Below are positions 12,340 to 23,655 of a DNA stretch of 64,000 bases, piece after piece. The DNA is from Mytilus edulis (Eukaryota; Mollusca; Bivalvia; Mytilida; Mytilidae), in assembly GCF_963676685.1 (NCBI RefSeq), contig NC_092350.1, forward strand, positions 70,992,502 through 71,056,501. The letters run 5' to 3'. Made by a program: the position numbers and the translations under genes. How positions within the stretch are numbered: position 1 is the stretch's first letter; every line of letters begins with the position of its first letter. The notes under the pieces were generated by a model. That model saw nothing but the letters and a program-made list of their open reading frames with translations. It had not been told where the DNA came from and did no database searches.

Positions 12340-12545
12340 TTTGTGTGCACGTCTTCAGTCATGAATCTGCAATCCAGTGGTTATCGTATGTTCATGTCTG
12401 CTATGAATCTTTTTCGTAAACTGCTTTAAACTAGGACGTTAATTTTCTAGTTTGAATTGTTGCCATATCGGGGTCTTTCTATAACTGACTAAACGGTATG
12501 AGTTTTGCTCATTGCTGAAGGCCGTACTGTGAACTGTGATCTATA
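12340..12545 (+). repeat. R2 dispersed repeat, diverged
   Basis: Contains AATCTGCAATCCAGTGGTTA and TGAGTTTTGCTCATTGCTGA, degenerate versions of the R2 sense blocks. Confidence 0.5.
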
Positions 12546-13007
12546 ATGGCTTATATGCGCAACGTCTTTCGATGTATAGGAAATATTGTCTCATTTGTAG
12601 TCTACCAACATCTCCCACTTGAAGACAAATAAGAAATTTCTGTTTTGGATTAATCGTTTGTCTAGTTTGTTGTGATATTAGGATATTTTGTAATATGAAT
12701 GCGGCACTGTTTGTTAATATTTTAATAATGTTAATAATTAACCACTTTTCATTTAATTCAATAGAAATTAAGAACATTGCTGAGTTGATGCTAAGAGTAT
12801 TTTCATCTCTTTAAATGCATGAATTTTGCATATTGGTAGAAAATTATTTCTGTAAATCGTGAAAAAAGATCAAATGTAGCTTTCCTTGATCAAATATGTT
12901 CAAATGTGCTTTCTTTTTATAATGATGGACACATTTTTAAACCATATTCCTGATATCGTAGGTTCTACGATTTTGAATCAATTTGCGTATACTATGAAAC
13001 TGCTTAT

Positions 13008-13471
13008 TATGGTGGCCGATTAAGGCCATTTCGCGTTTTCGCCTTTTCGCCTTTTATATTCTATAGGGCGAAAACGCGAAAACGCGAAATCGCGAAGTCG
13101 AAAATGCGAAAAGGCGATGTCGAAAACGCGAAATCGCGAAAAGGCAAAGTCGAAAACGCAAAAAACGCGATGTCGATAAGTCAAAAACCCTTTTCGAGAT
13201 TTCGCGTTTTCGCGTTTTCGCGTTTTTACGATATACATATTATTATAACATAACATTTTAAATATAATTGGAGACAAGACTACAAAGTATAAGTCATTCA
13301 AATGATTGTCATATAGATTTCATATCTGTGGTTTACTTTAAATATTTTTAAGTATTTTTAATATATAAGTCTTTTCGACTTCGCGATTTCGCGTTTTCGC
13401 GTTTTTTGCGCCCTATAGAATATGAAAGGCGAAAACGCGAAAACGCGAAATGGCCTTAACCGGCCACCATA
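13008..13471. mobile_element. 464-bp CGAAAA-rich MITE with 6-bp target duplication
   Basis: The left terminus TATGGTGGCCGATTAAGGCC (13008) is inverted at the right terminus GGCCTTAACCGGCCACCATA (ending 13471). GCTTAT flanks both ends (13002-13007 and 13472-13477). Inside both termini lie arrays built from CGAAAACGCG/CGCGTTTTCG words, plus an inverted CTATAGAATAT/ATATTCTATAG pair, so most of the element can fold back. There is no coding sequence; the antisense 93-residue frame is simple-sequence shadow. The superfamily is unknown; a 6-bp duplication is unusual for MITEs. Confidence 0.8.
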
Positions 13472-13659
13472 GCTTATCCTGGTTGATTAATGTTTTATTG
13501 CATTCAAGTGACTTGAGTGGTTATTTTTCGTATGACAGTTTGAAGGAAATAGACAGTAGGAATTGTTTTTTGTATTAAGTTAATGGTGGCGACAACGACA
13601 GACAACGGGCAAAATGACATGGCAAAAGCTCACATTTGCCTATTTGATTGGGTAAGCTA

Positions 13660-13885
13660 ATAAGGGTATTTGATGTGATTACTAATGAGTCAACTATGCA
13701 TATAAATCAAAAGTACAAAGACGTACCAAGGACATGTCATCGTAGGGCCTTCAAGCCGTAGAATAAGCTATAAAAGAAAAAAACTACAATACAATGGTAA
13801 AAGAAAAGATGGACAAGAAAGTACAGATGCACCTAACGACTATTAGTTGAATAAAGATACTATATAGAACCTGTCTTGAGACAGG
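13660..13885 (-). repeat. R2 dispersed repeat, diverged
   Basis: Carries ATTTGATGTGATTACTAATG, AGGGCCTTCAAG and CTGTCTTGAGACAGGGACAT. It is interrupted at its far end by the TA-type MITE that follows. Confidence 0.5.
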
Positions 13886-13887
13886 GA

Positions 13888-14107
13888 CATATCGTAAAAC
13901 AACGAATTTTCGCAAGCGATTTATTTTTGCGACTTTCGCGAGAAGAAAAATAACGCGAATATAAATCATCCCAAATATGTAAAACTTGGATCTTTCCTTA
14001 TTAAACTAAATCAAACGACTCAGAAAATCGCGAATTGAATAGCTGCGAAGTGATCTAGAAAGGGTAAATCGCAAAATTAAGTATACGCGAAAAGAAGTTG
14101 GTTTACA
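13888..14107. mobile_element. Cg-rich MITE related to the 33.6-kb element, degenerate
   Basis: Rich in TTCGCGA/TCGCGAA words, with CGCGAATATAAATCATCCCA, TTGGATCTTTCC and a right end GTTGGTTTACAT. These match, in inverted order, blocks of the 33561-33778 element. The left end is eroded. Confidence 0.55.
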
Positions 14108-14560
14108 TAGATGTAGGAAGATGTGGCGTGAGTGCCAATGAGACAACCCTCCATCCAAATAACAATTTATAAAAGTAAACCATTATAGGTCTCAATGTGC
14201 GGCCTTCAACACGGAGCCTTGGCTCACACCGAACAACAAGCTATAAAGGACCCCAAAATTACTAGTGTAAAACCATTCAAACGGGAAAACCAACGGTCTA
14301 ATCTATATAAAACACGAGAAACGAGAAACGCGTATAAATTACATAAACAAACGACAACTACTGTACATCAGATTCCTGACTTAGGACAGGTGCAAACATT
14401 TGCAGCGGGAATAAACGTTTTAATGGTACCAAACCTTCTCCCTTTTTCTGAAACAATAGCATAACATCACAACATAGAAAAACACACGATAAAATATCAA
14501 TTGTCAGGCTTAACTCCATTTGAATGCAAATGCACAGTTAATAAAGTATTAGGAACAAAC
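14105..14560 (-). repeat. R2 dispersed repeat
   Basis: A nearly complete R2 starting GTAGGAAGATGTGGCGTGAG. It contains CGGCCTTCAACACGGAGCCT, AACAAGCTATAAAGGACCCC and TTCCTGACTTAGGACAGGTG. It belongs to the same subfamily as the copies at 4.1 and 17.6 kb (ACACGGAGCC variant). The 89-residue frame at 14195 is repeat sequence. Confidence 0.75.
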
Positions 14561-15009
14561 ATTCAAGGCCAAAAAGCAAACAAACAAAGCCAAACAAAGA
14601 CATGGCAAGACACCACTACGAAATATTTAACCCTTCGAAAATAATCACTTTTGAAAAAAACCGGTTTTAATAATACAGGTGAATCTTGAAGTTTATACAA
14701 ATGTAGTATGAATAAGTGAAAATTAGAAGATATTCCAAATAATCAAAGCTGGTATATAGACAAGATCCATATTAATATAAAATAACAAAAAAGCATTATA
14801 AACAGTATCAACAGGTCGAATTAACAAGAAAATACGATTTGAGAGTACTCGCAGTTACTGACAGCTAGTTAAAAGCCAAAAACAATAAATAATCAAAAAT
14901 CATGCACCAGAAACTAAAATCAACTAAAACACATCCCAGGTATTTAGTATTTTAACGTCATGAACAGTCAGAGAAGACGTGACTTGTATATATGTATGTA
15001 CAGATTTAG

Positions 15010-15895
15010 GCGGGTTCCAAATCTATGGCAGATTCCTAATCTATGGCAAATGTGACGTTACAAACGACAAACGTCAGATATTTGTTTTCTCCAAATCTAT
15101 GGCAGATCTGGTGAAAGAGTAACATATAACGTCACAATTGAACAACGCTATATAACATTTTCGCCGACGCTAACGATGGCGGAACCCATATATTTGAATA
15201 CCATTCAATATGAAGGTAATTACCTGACAACAATTATCGGGAGGAAGATGTGACCTATTTTTCCGAAGAGTGACAAAATGTGCTCTATCGGTCGATGCCC
15301 GCGATGAATACGTGTACCGCTATTTTCAGTACCGAATATTTTAGAAAAAGAGTTTTAGCGGTTATAGTTTACTGTCTACGGCTGGCACAGTTTCATCTAT
15401 TTGTTACTTTTTTTTATCTTTTTTTTTTTTATAAAAAGCGGCCTTCTTGTTTGTTGTAGGACTTATTAGTTGGTTTAATGAATTAGTTATATAGGTACAA
15501 TGCACATATTAAAAATGTTTATTTTTTTACAGAGGACATGATTTTAATCTTTTAGTCTGAATTAAGGTATATGAGTTTATCACTTATGATTTTTTTTTAT
15601 TGATCATTATGGAATGTTTATTTCATTAATGATTATAGGCATGCTTCCATTGTCGTAAATTCCCACTTGCTTAAGACAAATCATTTGTCGAAAATGTATT
15701 GCATTGTTTTCCATTTGCATAAAATTTTCCAAAGATTTGAAAAAAACAACATAAATCCGCCATAGATTAGAAAATTACAAAACTTGCCATAGTTTAGGTT
15801 GTAAAAAATCTGCCATAGATTTGGAATGGCATGACGTCACATTTGCCACAGATAAGGAATCTGTCATAGATTTGGAACCCACCATAGATTTGAGT
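15010..15895. mobile_element. About 890-bp element with multiple inverted terminal blocks
   Basis: The left end holds GGGTTCCAAATCTATGGCAG, TCCTAATCTATGGCAAATGT and a further CCAAATCTATGGCAGATCTG. The right end holds their inverses in reverse order (CTGCCATAGATTTGGAATG, ACGTCACATTTGCCACAGAT, CATAGATTTGGAACCCACC). Such nested terminal blocks indicate a foldback DNA transposon. The roughly 600-bp interior has no recognised coding sequence. Confidence 0.7.
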
Positions 15896-16089
15896 CCTAC
15901 ATATATAAAGAATGTACCAAGGTTTCATAAAATGGGACCTTGGTGTTACGGCAAATAATACCAACAAACTTTAAACATCATTTGGGAAGGTTTTACTCAT
16001 TAAATTGGTAATAAGCACAATCATAATAGCAAAAGGGAGAAAAAGTATCAATCTAAGAGAACTAGCAGATACTGAAATAAGTTATCAAA

Positions 16090-16230
16090 GGTACAAGGCT
16101 TATAATTTAATACGCAAAACGCGCGTTTCGTCTACATAAGACTAATCAGTGTCGCTCAGATCAAAATAGTTATAAGGCCAACAAGAACAAAGTTGGACAG
16201 CAATGAGGACCCAAATGTCCCCAAAGTTAT
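16090..16230 (-). repeat. R1 dispersed repeat (hammerhead-bearing PLE tail), fragment
   Basis: Minus-strand R1 with ATTTTGATCTGAGCGACACT and the ACGAAACGCGCG block. Its 5' half is missing. Confidence 0.65.
16112..16155 (-). ncRNA. Hammerhead ribozyme motif, degenerate
   Basis: Stem II GTCT/AGAC, GAAA and the ACGCGCGT palindrome are intact. The core reads CTGATTA (G8 to T) and stem I has mismatches, so it is expected to be inactive. Confidence 0.6.
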
Positions 16231-17139
16231 GCCAGTTTATCAAATACTACCAATGAAGACTATTTGTTAGTTTAAGTAGCGGACGTGTTGATTTTTTTAA
16301 CCGTAAACAAATTTTAGGATATAATAAAAATAATGAGTAAAGTAGCACGAATCATTTGGGAAGGTCTTGCCTCATCAAATTAGTATTGATAACTAAAAGA
16401 AAAGGACGAGCATATTAAAAAAATAACATTACTGAACTTACCACAACACTTCAGAATGAGTAAATATAAAATAGAAATGTAAAAAAACAGATGCATCTGA
16501 AATAGAATATTTCACAAAATCCTGTATAGTTTTACTGATCCGTCTTTTCGAATGATACTCAAATCGTATAGATAATTATAAATTGCTAGACTGCTATAAA
16601 GATTACAGACACAGATAATATTGGTCTCTTGAGATGATAGATGCATGATTAAATGCATATACGACATCACAAAGTTTATCAATTAAGAGTGATAAATAGA
16701 GAAACTGTTAAAGATACAATGAAATGTCCCACATTGAAGTTTAATTGACGTGACCAGAAGATAGTCAGTTCTGAAAAAACAAGTAACTTTTGAAACAAAA
16801 TTTTAATTATAAACGGCAGTCTTGTACTTTTAGTACAAGGAGTTGGCAATCTATCAATTTGCGTTGTAGGTACAGCTACCAGTCTCAGACATTTGAAGGC
16901 CGTGACGACGTGTCTATATATCTAAGAATAACTCATTTTCTGTGTAATCAATTGCCGTAATATTGATCAGAATGCATGTGTACTGTTAAAATGATGCGAC
17001 AAGTTTAAGTGAGATATATACACATGCAGCAGTACAAATTGTATTTGAAGCCAGAACTATCTAGATATGAATAATTTTCTATATTTAAATACTTCCCTTT
17101 AAAACACACTCTGGTTACAGTAAGAGAGCTAGGACAATC

Positions 17140-17480
17140 ATGGTAAAAGAAAGATAAATATGCTAGATATACTAACTGGAGGTGTGATGAGATGATTAAA
17201 GCTATAAATTTTCTCCTTGATAACATTTATGTACGTTTTGACAACAAAGCTTATCAACAGATTCTAGGTATCTAAATGATTACCAATTTTGCTCCTTTAA
17301 TAACAGATTTGTTCATATACTGTTATGAATCAGAGCTTGTGGCCAAACTTAGACCAGTCTAAATTCTTTTTTATTGATACACTGAAGAACACTCTCCGTT
17401 ATCTTGAAACTATTTTATGTTAAATGATTAAGAATTCTCTAAATATACTTCCGATATTTTGTTTATATATTCCGTTGTTG
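17140..17480 (+). pseudogene. Penelope-like reverse transcriptase fragment
   Basis: The plus-strand frame reads FLLDNIYVRFDNKAYQQILG, then a stop, then TNFAPLITDLFIYCYESE. This parallels the better-preserved copy at 19949-20170. The catalytic Y-x-D-D region is destroyed by stops and a frameshift. The nearby 73-residue minus-strand frame is a shadow. Confidence 0.7.
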
Positions 17481-17639
17481 TAGTTCTTATTGAATGTTAT
17501 GACTTTCGGCCTCATTTAATTTTCTCATTACCCTTAAATTAATCATGATTTTACAAAATGGCAAGAAATCATTAAACACAAATTCTTCAAGGATATTTAC
17601 ATACAAAAAAAAATCATTTCAATTGTGAATTCAACCGCC

Positions 17640-17965
17640 GTCAATCGAAATTCCACTTTTAATCCCGGTGCAATTGTTTGCACCTGTCCTAGGTCAAGAA
17701 TCTGATGTTTAGTGGTTGTCGTTTGTTTATGTGGTTCGTAAGTGTTTCTCGTTTCTCGTTTTTTATATAGATTAGACCATTGGTTTTCCCGTCTAAATAG
17801 TTTTACACTAGTAATTGTTGGGGTCCTTTTTAGCTTGCTGTTCGGTTTGAGTCTAGGCTCCGTCTTGAAGACCGTACATTGACCTATAAAGGTTTACTTT
17901 TATAAATTGCGACTTGGACGGAGAGTTGTCTCATTGGCAATCATACCACATTTTCGTATATCTAT
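17640..17965 (+). repeat. R2 dispersed repeat, sense
   Basis: Begins near ATCCCGGTGCAATTGTTTGC and ends with CATTGGCAATCATACCACAT. It lies about 160 bp downstream of PLE reverse transcriptase remains on the same strand, which is the main reason to read R2 as a retroelement tail. Confidence 0.7.
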
Positions 17966-18189
17966 AAGCACTTTTTATAATTGTGTCAAAATTAGCAATG
18001 CCGCTGCAGCCAGACAATTAACTAATATGCAAGGAGATATCCATAAATATACCCATGCAAAGCAAGAAGAAGACGAACCTAATCTAGATTATCTTCATAT
18101 TATACTGTAAGGTCAACAGTGAACGGGAGAGCTTTGCCTGTGACATTACCTGAAAAACTCAAAGCCTCATTTATCTGGTTTCATGAATA

Positions 18190-20250
18190 AAACCAAAGAG
18201 GGGTATACAATATGTAGGACAAACAAGTATGATTTACCGACATTTAGGTAAACACTTCCACAATATTAGATTCATAAGATTTCAACCGCTCGAAAAGATT
18301 CAGAAACAAGGGCAATCGCACAAATAATTTGATGATTTGCGTAAAATTATTGAACTGTCATTGAATAAACGACTTTAGACAGATAATCCCTAGGTCTAAA
18401 TGACTATATAACTGGACAAGGGACAATATCTACAACTTTTTCTATTGATATCATGAATATTATGGATAAAAGACAAAAAAATAATAGGTCACAAGGCAAA
18501 CGTATCAATAGAAATCAACGAATTAAACATCGTATAAGTTAAATACTTGGTAATCTCTTATCTACATTTAAAAACAATGGTAGGCATCAATTATTATGTA
18601 AACTGGGTAAAAAAACAATTAGTGAATTACATAATATTTTCGAGGAGTGCGACACCATCTTTTTCTTCAGCACACTATTCGCGTATAATTACAGCTTTTT
18701 GCTACTATCGGCCGTTTTCGCGTATCGACAAACCTGAAGATCATTAACGGCACTTTCTGAAAATTAAACATGTAAACAGAGGTATTGATGTTTTCAACTT
18801 ACCGAGTATCTCTAATTACTCTACCGTTCAAAACTTTATACCTCCCCTATTTTGATAATGCAGAACCATCTATTATTTCGTACACATACAAAAAAACACA
18901 GAAGTTTAATTTTTAAATATACGTAGGTAACATCAGACGTCAATGTACAAAATAATACTCCTTTTGCTTGAAATTGTGATTCGTCGTGATATAATCCATA
19001 TGGACATGTTATAACGGGGGTCTCAATATCGTCCAGGACAGAGAGGTTAAAAACTTTTTGAAAAAAGGACAAAAATATCGTCCTCCGTCTAAAATAGACT
19101 GGAAACAGTGTCGTCAAGTCACCAAAGATGCTCTTTCCCCATTTTGTGAATATTGCTGTAAACGGTAAAAACCTGATAAACATCTCTTTCTTGATTCTCA
19201 TTTGAATAAAGGTATGAATGTTGTAAATAATAGAATATCACATTTTGAAAATAATTCAGAAATAAATAAAAGAGAACATAGCCCGACTATTTCCAGGCTA
19301 AGAAATAAACTTTAAGAAATTTCTAAGCGGTTTGTGTTTGTACCTGCCGACAAAGCAGCTAACAATGTGGTGATGGTATGTAACACTTCAAGGACGTTCT
19401 TAATAATGAAACTGTAAATTCATCTACATGCAAGTCCTTGCGTTCCACTGAGAGTCAAATAGTAAACAAACATATCATCACCACATCACATGTTAAGGCT
19501 TATTCTGAACATTTAAAGTCCCTACTATGTATTAGTTACCTAAACTACACAAAAAAAAACCCAGTAAAATATTGTTTTATTTCGGCCATTAATAAGTGTT
19601 CTACAACTTATCTTTCAGAGCTTTTAACAAGTTCCTTAACCATATCAAAAGAATTTTCATAAACTTTTGTAATAAAATATATGAGAAAGTTGAAATAACT
19701 TTTTTTGGAGTGTAAACAAATCTTTGAATGCTTTAGATAAATTACGTGTTTCTGATGGTTCCTTTGATTCTGGTGACAGATTTAACTTTGCTACTCTTAA
19801 CACTACACTTCCACACAATCTTAGCAAACAAAAGTTTTCCTATTTAACTAAATGGTCGTTTGGTAAATCTGAATGCAAATATATATGCTGCAATTCATTT
19901 AAAGACTTCTTCTACAATATGAAAGATAAATATGCTAGATAAACCTACTTGAGGTGTAATGAAATGAGTGAAGCTGGTAATTTTCTCCTTGGTTATATTT
20001 CTGTACGTTTCGGAAACAAAGTTTATCGACAGGCTGTAGGTATATCAATGGACACTAATTGCACCCCTTTTATAGGAAAATTGTTTTTGTATTGTTACGA
20101 ATCACTGTTCATGACCAAACTCAGTAAAACACCGTCTAAATTGCATTTAATTGTACACTTACTGTTATATTGATGATATTAGTTCGTTAAATAATCAAAA
20201 AAAATCTAAATATACTGCCAATTCAACTAAAGAAACTTACTTTAAATTAT
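18190..20250 (+). pseudogene. Degenerate Penelope-like retroelement: GIY-YIG piece, N-terminal region, reverse transcriptase
   Basis: Read across frames in order: a GIY-YIG endonuclease-like piece with RGIQYVGQTS and HLGKH (about 18195-18290); a PLE-type pre-RT region with KYTxVTSDVN, NCDSS and GHVITG blocks (18890-19030); FVFVPADKAANNVVMV-like sequence near 19330; the RT finger region (19440-19660); and the palm with FGNKVYRQAVGISMDTNC, LFLYCYES and, after one frameshift, YIDD at about 20165. YIDD is the catalytic aspartate motif and is still present. Many stops and shifts make it inactive as it stands. R1 with a hammerhead motif follows at 20.39 kb. The long minus-strand frame at 18836-19201 is a shadow. 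Confidence 0.75.
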
Positions 20251-20389
20251 TATCTCTCTTATTGGATGCCTTTTTTATGATATGCTTTTCTATTCATTGT
20301 TTTATTCTTTCAGGTAAATAATGGTCATATACATGTAGCTTCTGATTTTATATATGTGTTTACAAATCCCCAACTTTCAAAGGTTCGGA

Positions 20390-20560
20390 ATTGAGCGTTT
20401 CTATTACCTCTAGGAATTGTTGGTCTTCAATGTTATTCAACTTCGTACTTTTTTTAGACTTTAAATCTTTTTTATAAGAACGTCACTTATGAGTCTTTTG
20501 TAGACGAAACTCGCGTTTGGCGCGAATACAAAATGTTAATCCTGGTATCTTTGTGATCAG
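20390..20560 (+). repeat. R1 tail directly downstream of the PLE
   Basis: Contains TTCAACTTCGTACTTTTTTT and the hammerhead motif, then AATCCTGGTATCTTTGTGAT. Collinear with the reverse transcriptase upstream. Confidence 0.65.
20480..20523 (+). ncRNA. Hammerhead ribozyme motif at PLE 3' end, degenerate
   Basis: Stem II GTCT/AGAC and GAAA are intact. The core reads CTTATGA (G5 to T) and the stem III palindrome is broken (ACTCGCGT). Expected inactive, but it links the R1 hammerhead to a PLE. Confidence 0.6.
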
Positions 20561-20649
20561 TTTATTAAAGGGTTAATCTAGAAGTGTGTTTCAGATGTAC
20601 GAAATATTTTGATTCTTATTTCCAAAAACTGACAAGGGAGAGTGATGAA

Positions 20650-20840
20650 AGATACCAAAAGGGATTCATAGATCGAAAAAAAAATGACAACGCCATGGCT
20701 AGGAAGAAAAGTCAAACAGACAAACAACAGTACACAAGACACACCATAGAAAACTAAAGTCGTAGCAACACGAACCCCACCAAAAACTGGGGGGGGGGTC
20801 TCGGGTACTCCGGAAGCATGCTGTTTTTAAAAGAATTCTG
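20650..20840 (-). repeat. R3 dispersed repeat
   Basis: Contains AAAATGACAACGCCATGGCT and GGGTACTCCGGAAGCATGCT, shared with 33270-33480 and, inverted, with the tail at 3.6-3.8 kb. A run of nine G lies at about 20793-20801. Confidence 0.65.
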
Positions 20841-20849
20841 AACCAGCTA

Positions 20850-21690
20850 TCTCTTAAGTGTAGTTTGCAATATAATCTTGGAAGTATAAAATTACGATTT
20901 TAAGCTATTTAGATATATTCAATCCGTTTGTTTTTGAGAAAGGATACACTCTCATTTCTGACAAACTAATTGTATGCAGGTAAACATATTTAGAACCTTA
21001 TCTATAATATATACACGCGTTTTTTTATATAACTAAATCACGCACAACCTGCAACATATTAATAGAGCATCCATTTGCATATTCAGTTTATTTTTGCTGG
21101 AAAATTCATACATAGGTTTCTAATATAATTGTGCATGGATTCCTTGAAATTTAATTCAGATATAGAAGTAAAAAAAACGGAAGTGAATGTACATGCTATT
21201 TAATGTAAAACATACAATATTACGGGAAAATATGAAAATGGCAGGAAAAACAAATTATTTCCACTACCTGCATGAACTTTGTAAACTTTACATTAGTTTA
21301 TATGTTGAATTTTGCAGTTTTCTAAGCAGACGTTCGTTCGTTCAATCGTTTCTCTAACTTTTTCACACTTGTGTCTTATATCAATCGTGGCTTTTAAGCT
21401 ATGTGATAACATTGACGAAAATCAGCATTCGGTGTGTAATATGACTTTTGACTCAACTTGCTGCTGACATATTGATTATAAAGGTCAGCCAGCAGTTTGC
21501 GTTTTGTGATACAGCAATTTTCTTCAGTTTATGGTATCTGATACACCTAAAATATCTGTATGTGAAATTGAATAATTAAGAGGCAGCAGTATAGTTAACT
21601 GATATTGTTTTACTTCCTGTATGTGGTTTCTGGTAACCTTTTAGCTGAACTATTATCCTTGTGCGTATGTTGTATGTAATGAGTAATACG
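20850..21690. other. No gene recognised; 3' flank of lectin gene 1
   Basis: Noncoding DNA downstream of the minus-strand lectin gene. No polyadenylation signal could be assigned with confidence. Confidence 0.4.
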
Positions 21691-21750
21691 TCTGTTATAG
21701 GAAAGGTTCATGTATAAAGAATACAATGGTTTCTGTATGAGAAAAAGTTG

Positions 21751-22197
21751 TTACTCGTATGGGTTAATTCTTTGCCTTATGTTGGTGGGTGAAACACACT
21801 CAAACTTTATTAGCTGGTACCCAAATGGCGGCTTTGTGGTGAGATCAATGAAATCGGCAACTGGATCTATATACGTTGTAACTACCTTTCCACCCTTGTG
21901 TATAATTTCATTATCGTTTAGATCAAATTTGAAAAGTGCTGCATTACTACGGTCATCGGTTAGTACCAAGTGCGGGTTCGTAGGGTTTTCACTTCCGCCT
22001 TTTGGGTGGATACACTTGTTACTTGTTGCATGTATTATGTATCCCCATTCTCCGTCGACGCGTTGAAATTTCCAATGCATTCTTTCGTGTATATCTTTAT
22101 GTCGTACTAGATCTGTGTTATTCGCAGGATTTGCTTGTCCCCCTCTTGGGTGAATAAACTGGTCATAAGCAGACACTTTGATAAGGAACGTTGTCAT
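21751..22197 (-). CDS. MytiLec-type beta-trefoil lectin, gene 1 (148 aa)
   Basis: An intact ATG-to-TAA frame of 148 residues, matching the roughly 149-residue mussel MytiLec family of galactose-binding R-type lectins. No signal peptide is visible, as in the family. The trefoil has three subdomains. The first has a full sugar-site signature: HPRGG at 16-20, then HKDIHERM at 33-40. The second keeps HPKGG (64-68), but the H-x-D-x-H part is TDDRSN. The third keeps HKGG (100-103) and has lost the rest. One functional site, or at most two, is therefore expected rather than three. A splice acceptor TTTTTAG lies 18 bp upstream of the ATG (exon start 22215), implying a noncoding first exon further upstream. 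Family members bind alpha-galactose glycans and act in innate defence; some are cytotoxic. The plus-strand frame across it is a shadow. Confidence 0.9.
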   Translation of the reverse strand: MTTFLIKVSAYDQFIHPRGGQANPANNTDLVRHKDIHERMHWKFQRVDGEWGYIIHATSNKCIHPKGGSENPTNPHLVLTDDRSNAALFKFDLNDNEIIHKGGKVVTTYIDPVADFIDLTTKPPFGYQLIKFECVSPTNIRQRINPYE

Positions 22198-22854
22198 GTT
22201 GTCATGTGATAGTAGCTAAAAATAGATATAGAACAAATACAAAATGTATAAGACAAAACTTATTCACGATGCCATATTTTATGTCTAAAACAACAGACAG
22301 GTATTAAGGATTTTCGATCCTCTTGTTTTTGACTTTTTGTTAGATATTCGGAATTTTCTGGTTCTATCCATGCAGTGCCATTAAAGAATTTGCCCGTTAA
22401 GCCGTTCTTTTCTTTTCATAACTTTATTACATATAGTTTAAGAAGTCATATTTGAAAAGGTGCCAATGAAAAATATATGAAAAATATAGGGAGAATCATT
22501 TCCATCCAATTTTTAATGGCTTATATCTCGAAAACAAGGACAGATCTTTGATTTTTTCCTGCCCTTTTAGTTCTTTTATCTGTAGTCGCATCAATTTATA
22601 ATAGTATTTTAAAAAACTTATTATTTTGAAACAGAGTAGCGAACATCCTTAAATCTGAATAAGTATCAACATTGACGCTCGCTTCAAAACAGTAAGAAGA
22701 CCAAATCAATTTCAAAGAACGTAAGCATTGTAAGCCTTAAAGTCTCAAAGTGGTGACAAATCTGATAAATGTTATATCTGTCTAGGGAAGATACCTATAG
22801 AAGTCAAAATGCTTTTAACATTTTTTGAATAGTTAATGTCCAGATAATGATGAA

Positions 22855-23300
22855 AAGAATATGTGGTATGATTGCCAATGAGACAACTCTTCACAAGAGA
22901 CCAAATGACACAGAAATTAACAGCTGTAGGTCACCGTTCGGCTTATAACAATGCGAAAAGCCCATACTGCATAGTCAGCTATAAAAGGCCTCGAAATCAC
23001 AATGTAAAACAGTTCAAACGAGAAAACTAACGGCCAAATTAATGTAAAAAAAAATGAACGAAACACAAATATGTAACACACCAATAAACGACACCCACTG
23101 AATTACAGACTCCTGACTTGGGACAGACACATTCATACATATTGTAGCGGAGTTAAACATGTTAGCGGGATCCCAACCCTCTCCCTAACCTGGGACAGTG
23201 GTGTAACAGTACAACATAAGAAGGACCTATAAAAATTAGTTGAAAAAAGGGTTAACTCATCAGAGGGATACAAAAAGAAATACATCTAACAAAAACACTG
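22855..23300 (-). repeat. R2 dispersed repeat, within duplication
   Basis: A full-length R2 with TGTGGTATGATTGCCAATGA, CAGCTATAAAAGGCCTCGAA and ACCCTCTCCCTAACCTGGGA. The same insertion is present at 46795-47240, so it predates the segmental duplication. Confidence 0.8.
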
Positions 23301-23655
23301 AGTGGTAGTGGCAGGGTATTATACATCCCTATGTACTTGTCAATGACCATATCAATTATACATGTTATAGTTCATGTAAACACAGGATCCGGAGGACAGT
23401 GATTAAACTAAGATAGTTATACCCTCATGGAGAATACACAATAAGAAATACGTCATTGGTTGAAATGAATTCAAAGTTTCATGATCGTCGTAATAAAGAC
23501 TTACTATTATATTTATAACTCGCACCTTGGAATGAAAGATTTACGTTTGACAAGGTGTTACAAATTTTTAGAAGTGCCCTACTCCTTCAACATTTGTGAA
23601 TTATAGCTCTTCATCTTTTATATGAGCTTTGGATTTTCAAATATTTTGGCCACGA

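Noticed and set aside
13888-14107. Bacterial-type CG-rich insert or contamination
   Set aside because: The CG words match the eukaryotic MITE at 33.6 kb, and the surroundings are ordinary mussel repeats.
18836-19201. 121-residue minus-strand frame
   Set aside because: The plus strand here shows PLE N-terminal blocks (NCDSS, GHVITG). The minus frame is a shadow.
21710-22066. Plus-strand 118-residue frame with a leader-like hydrophobic start, conserved at 43769-44125
   Set aside because: It is antisense to the lectin coding exon, and its conservation follows from the lectin duplication.
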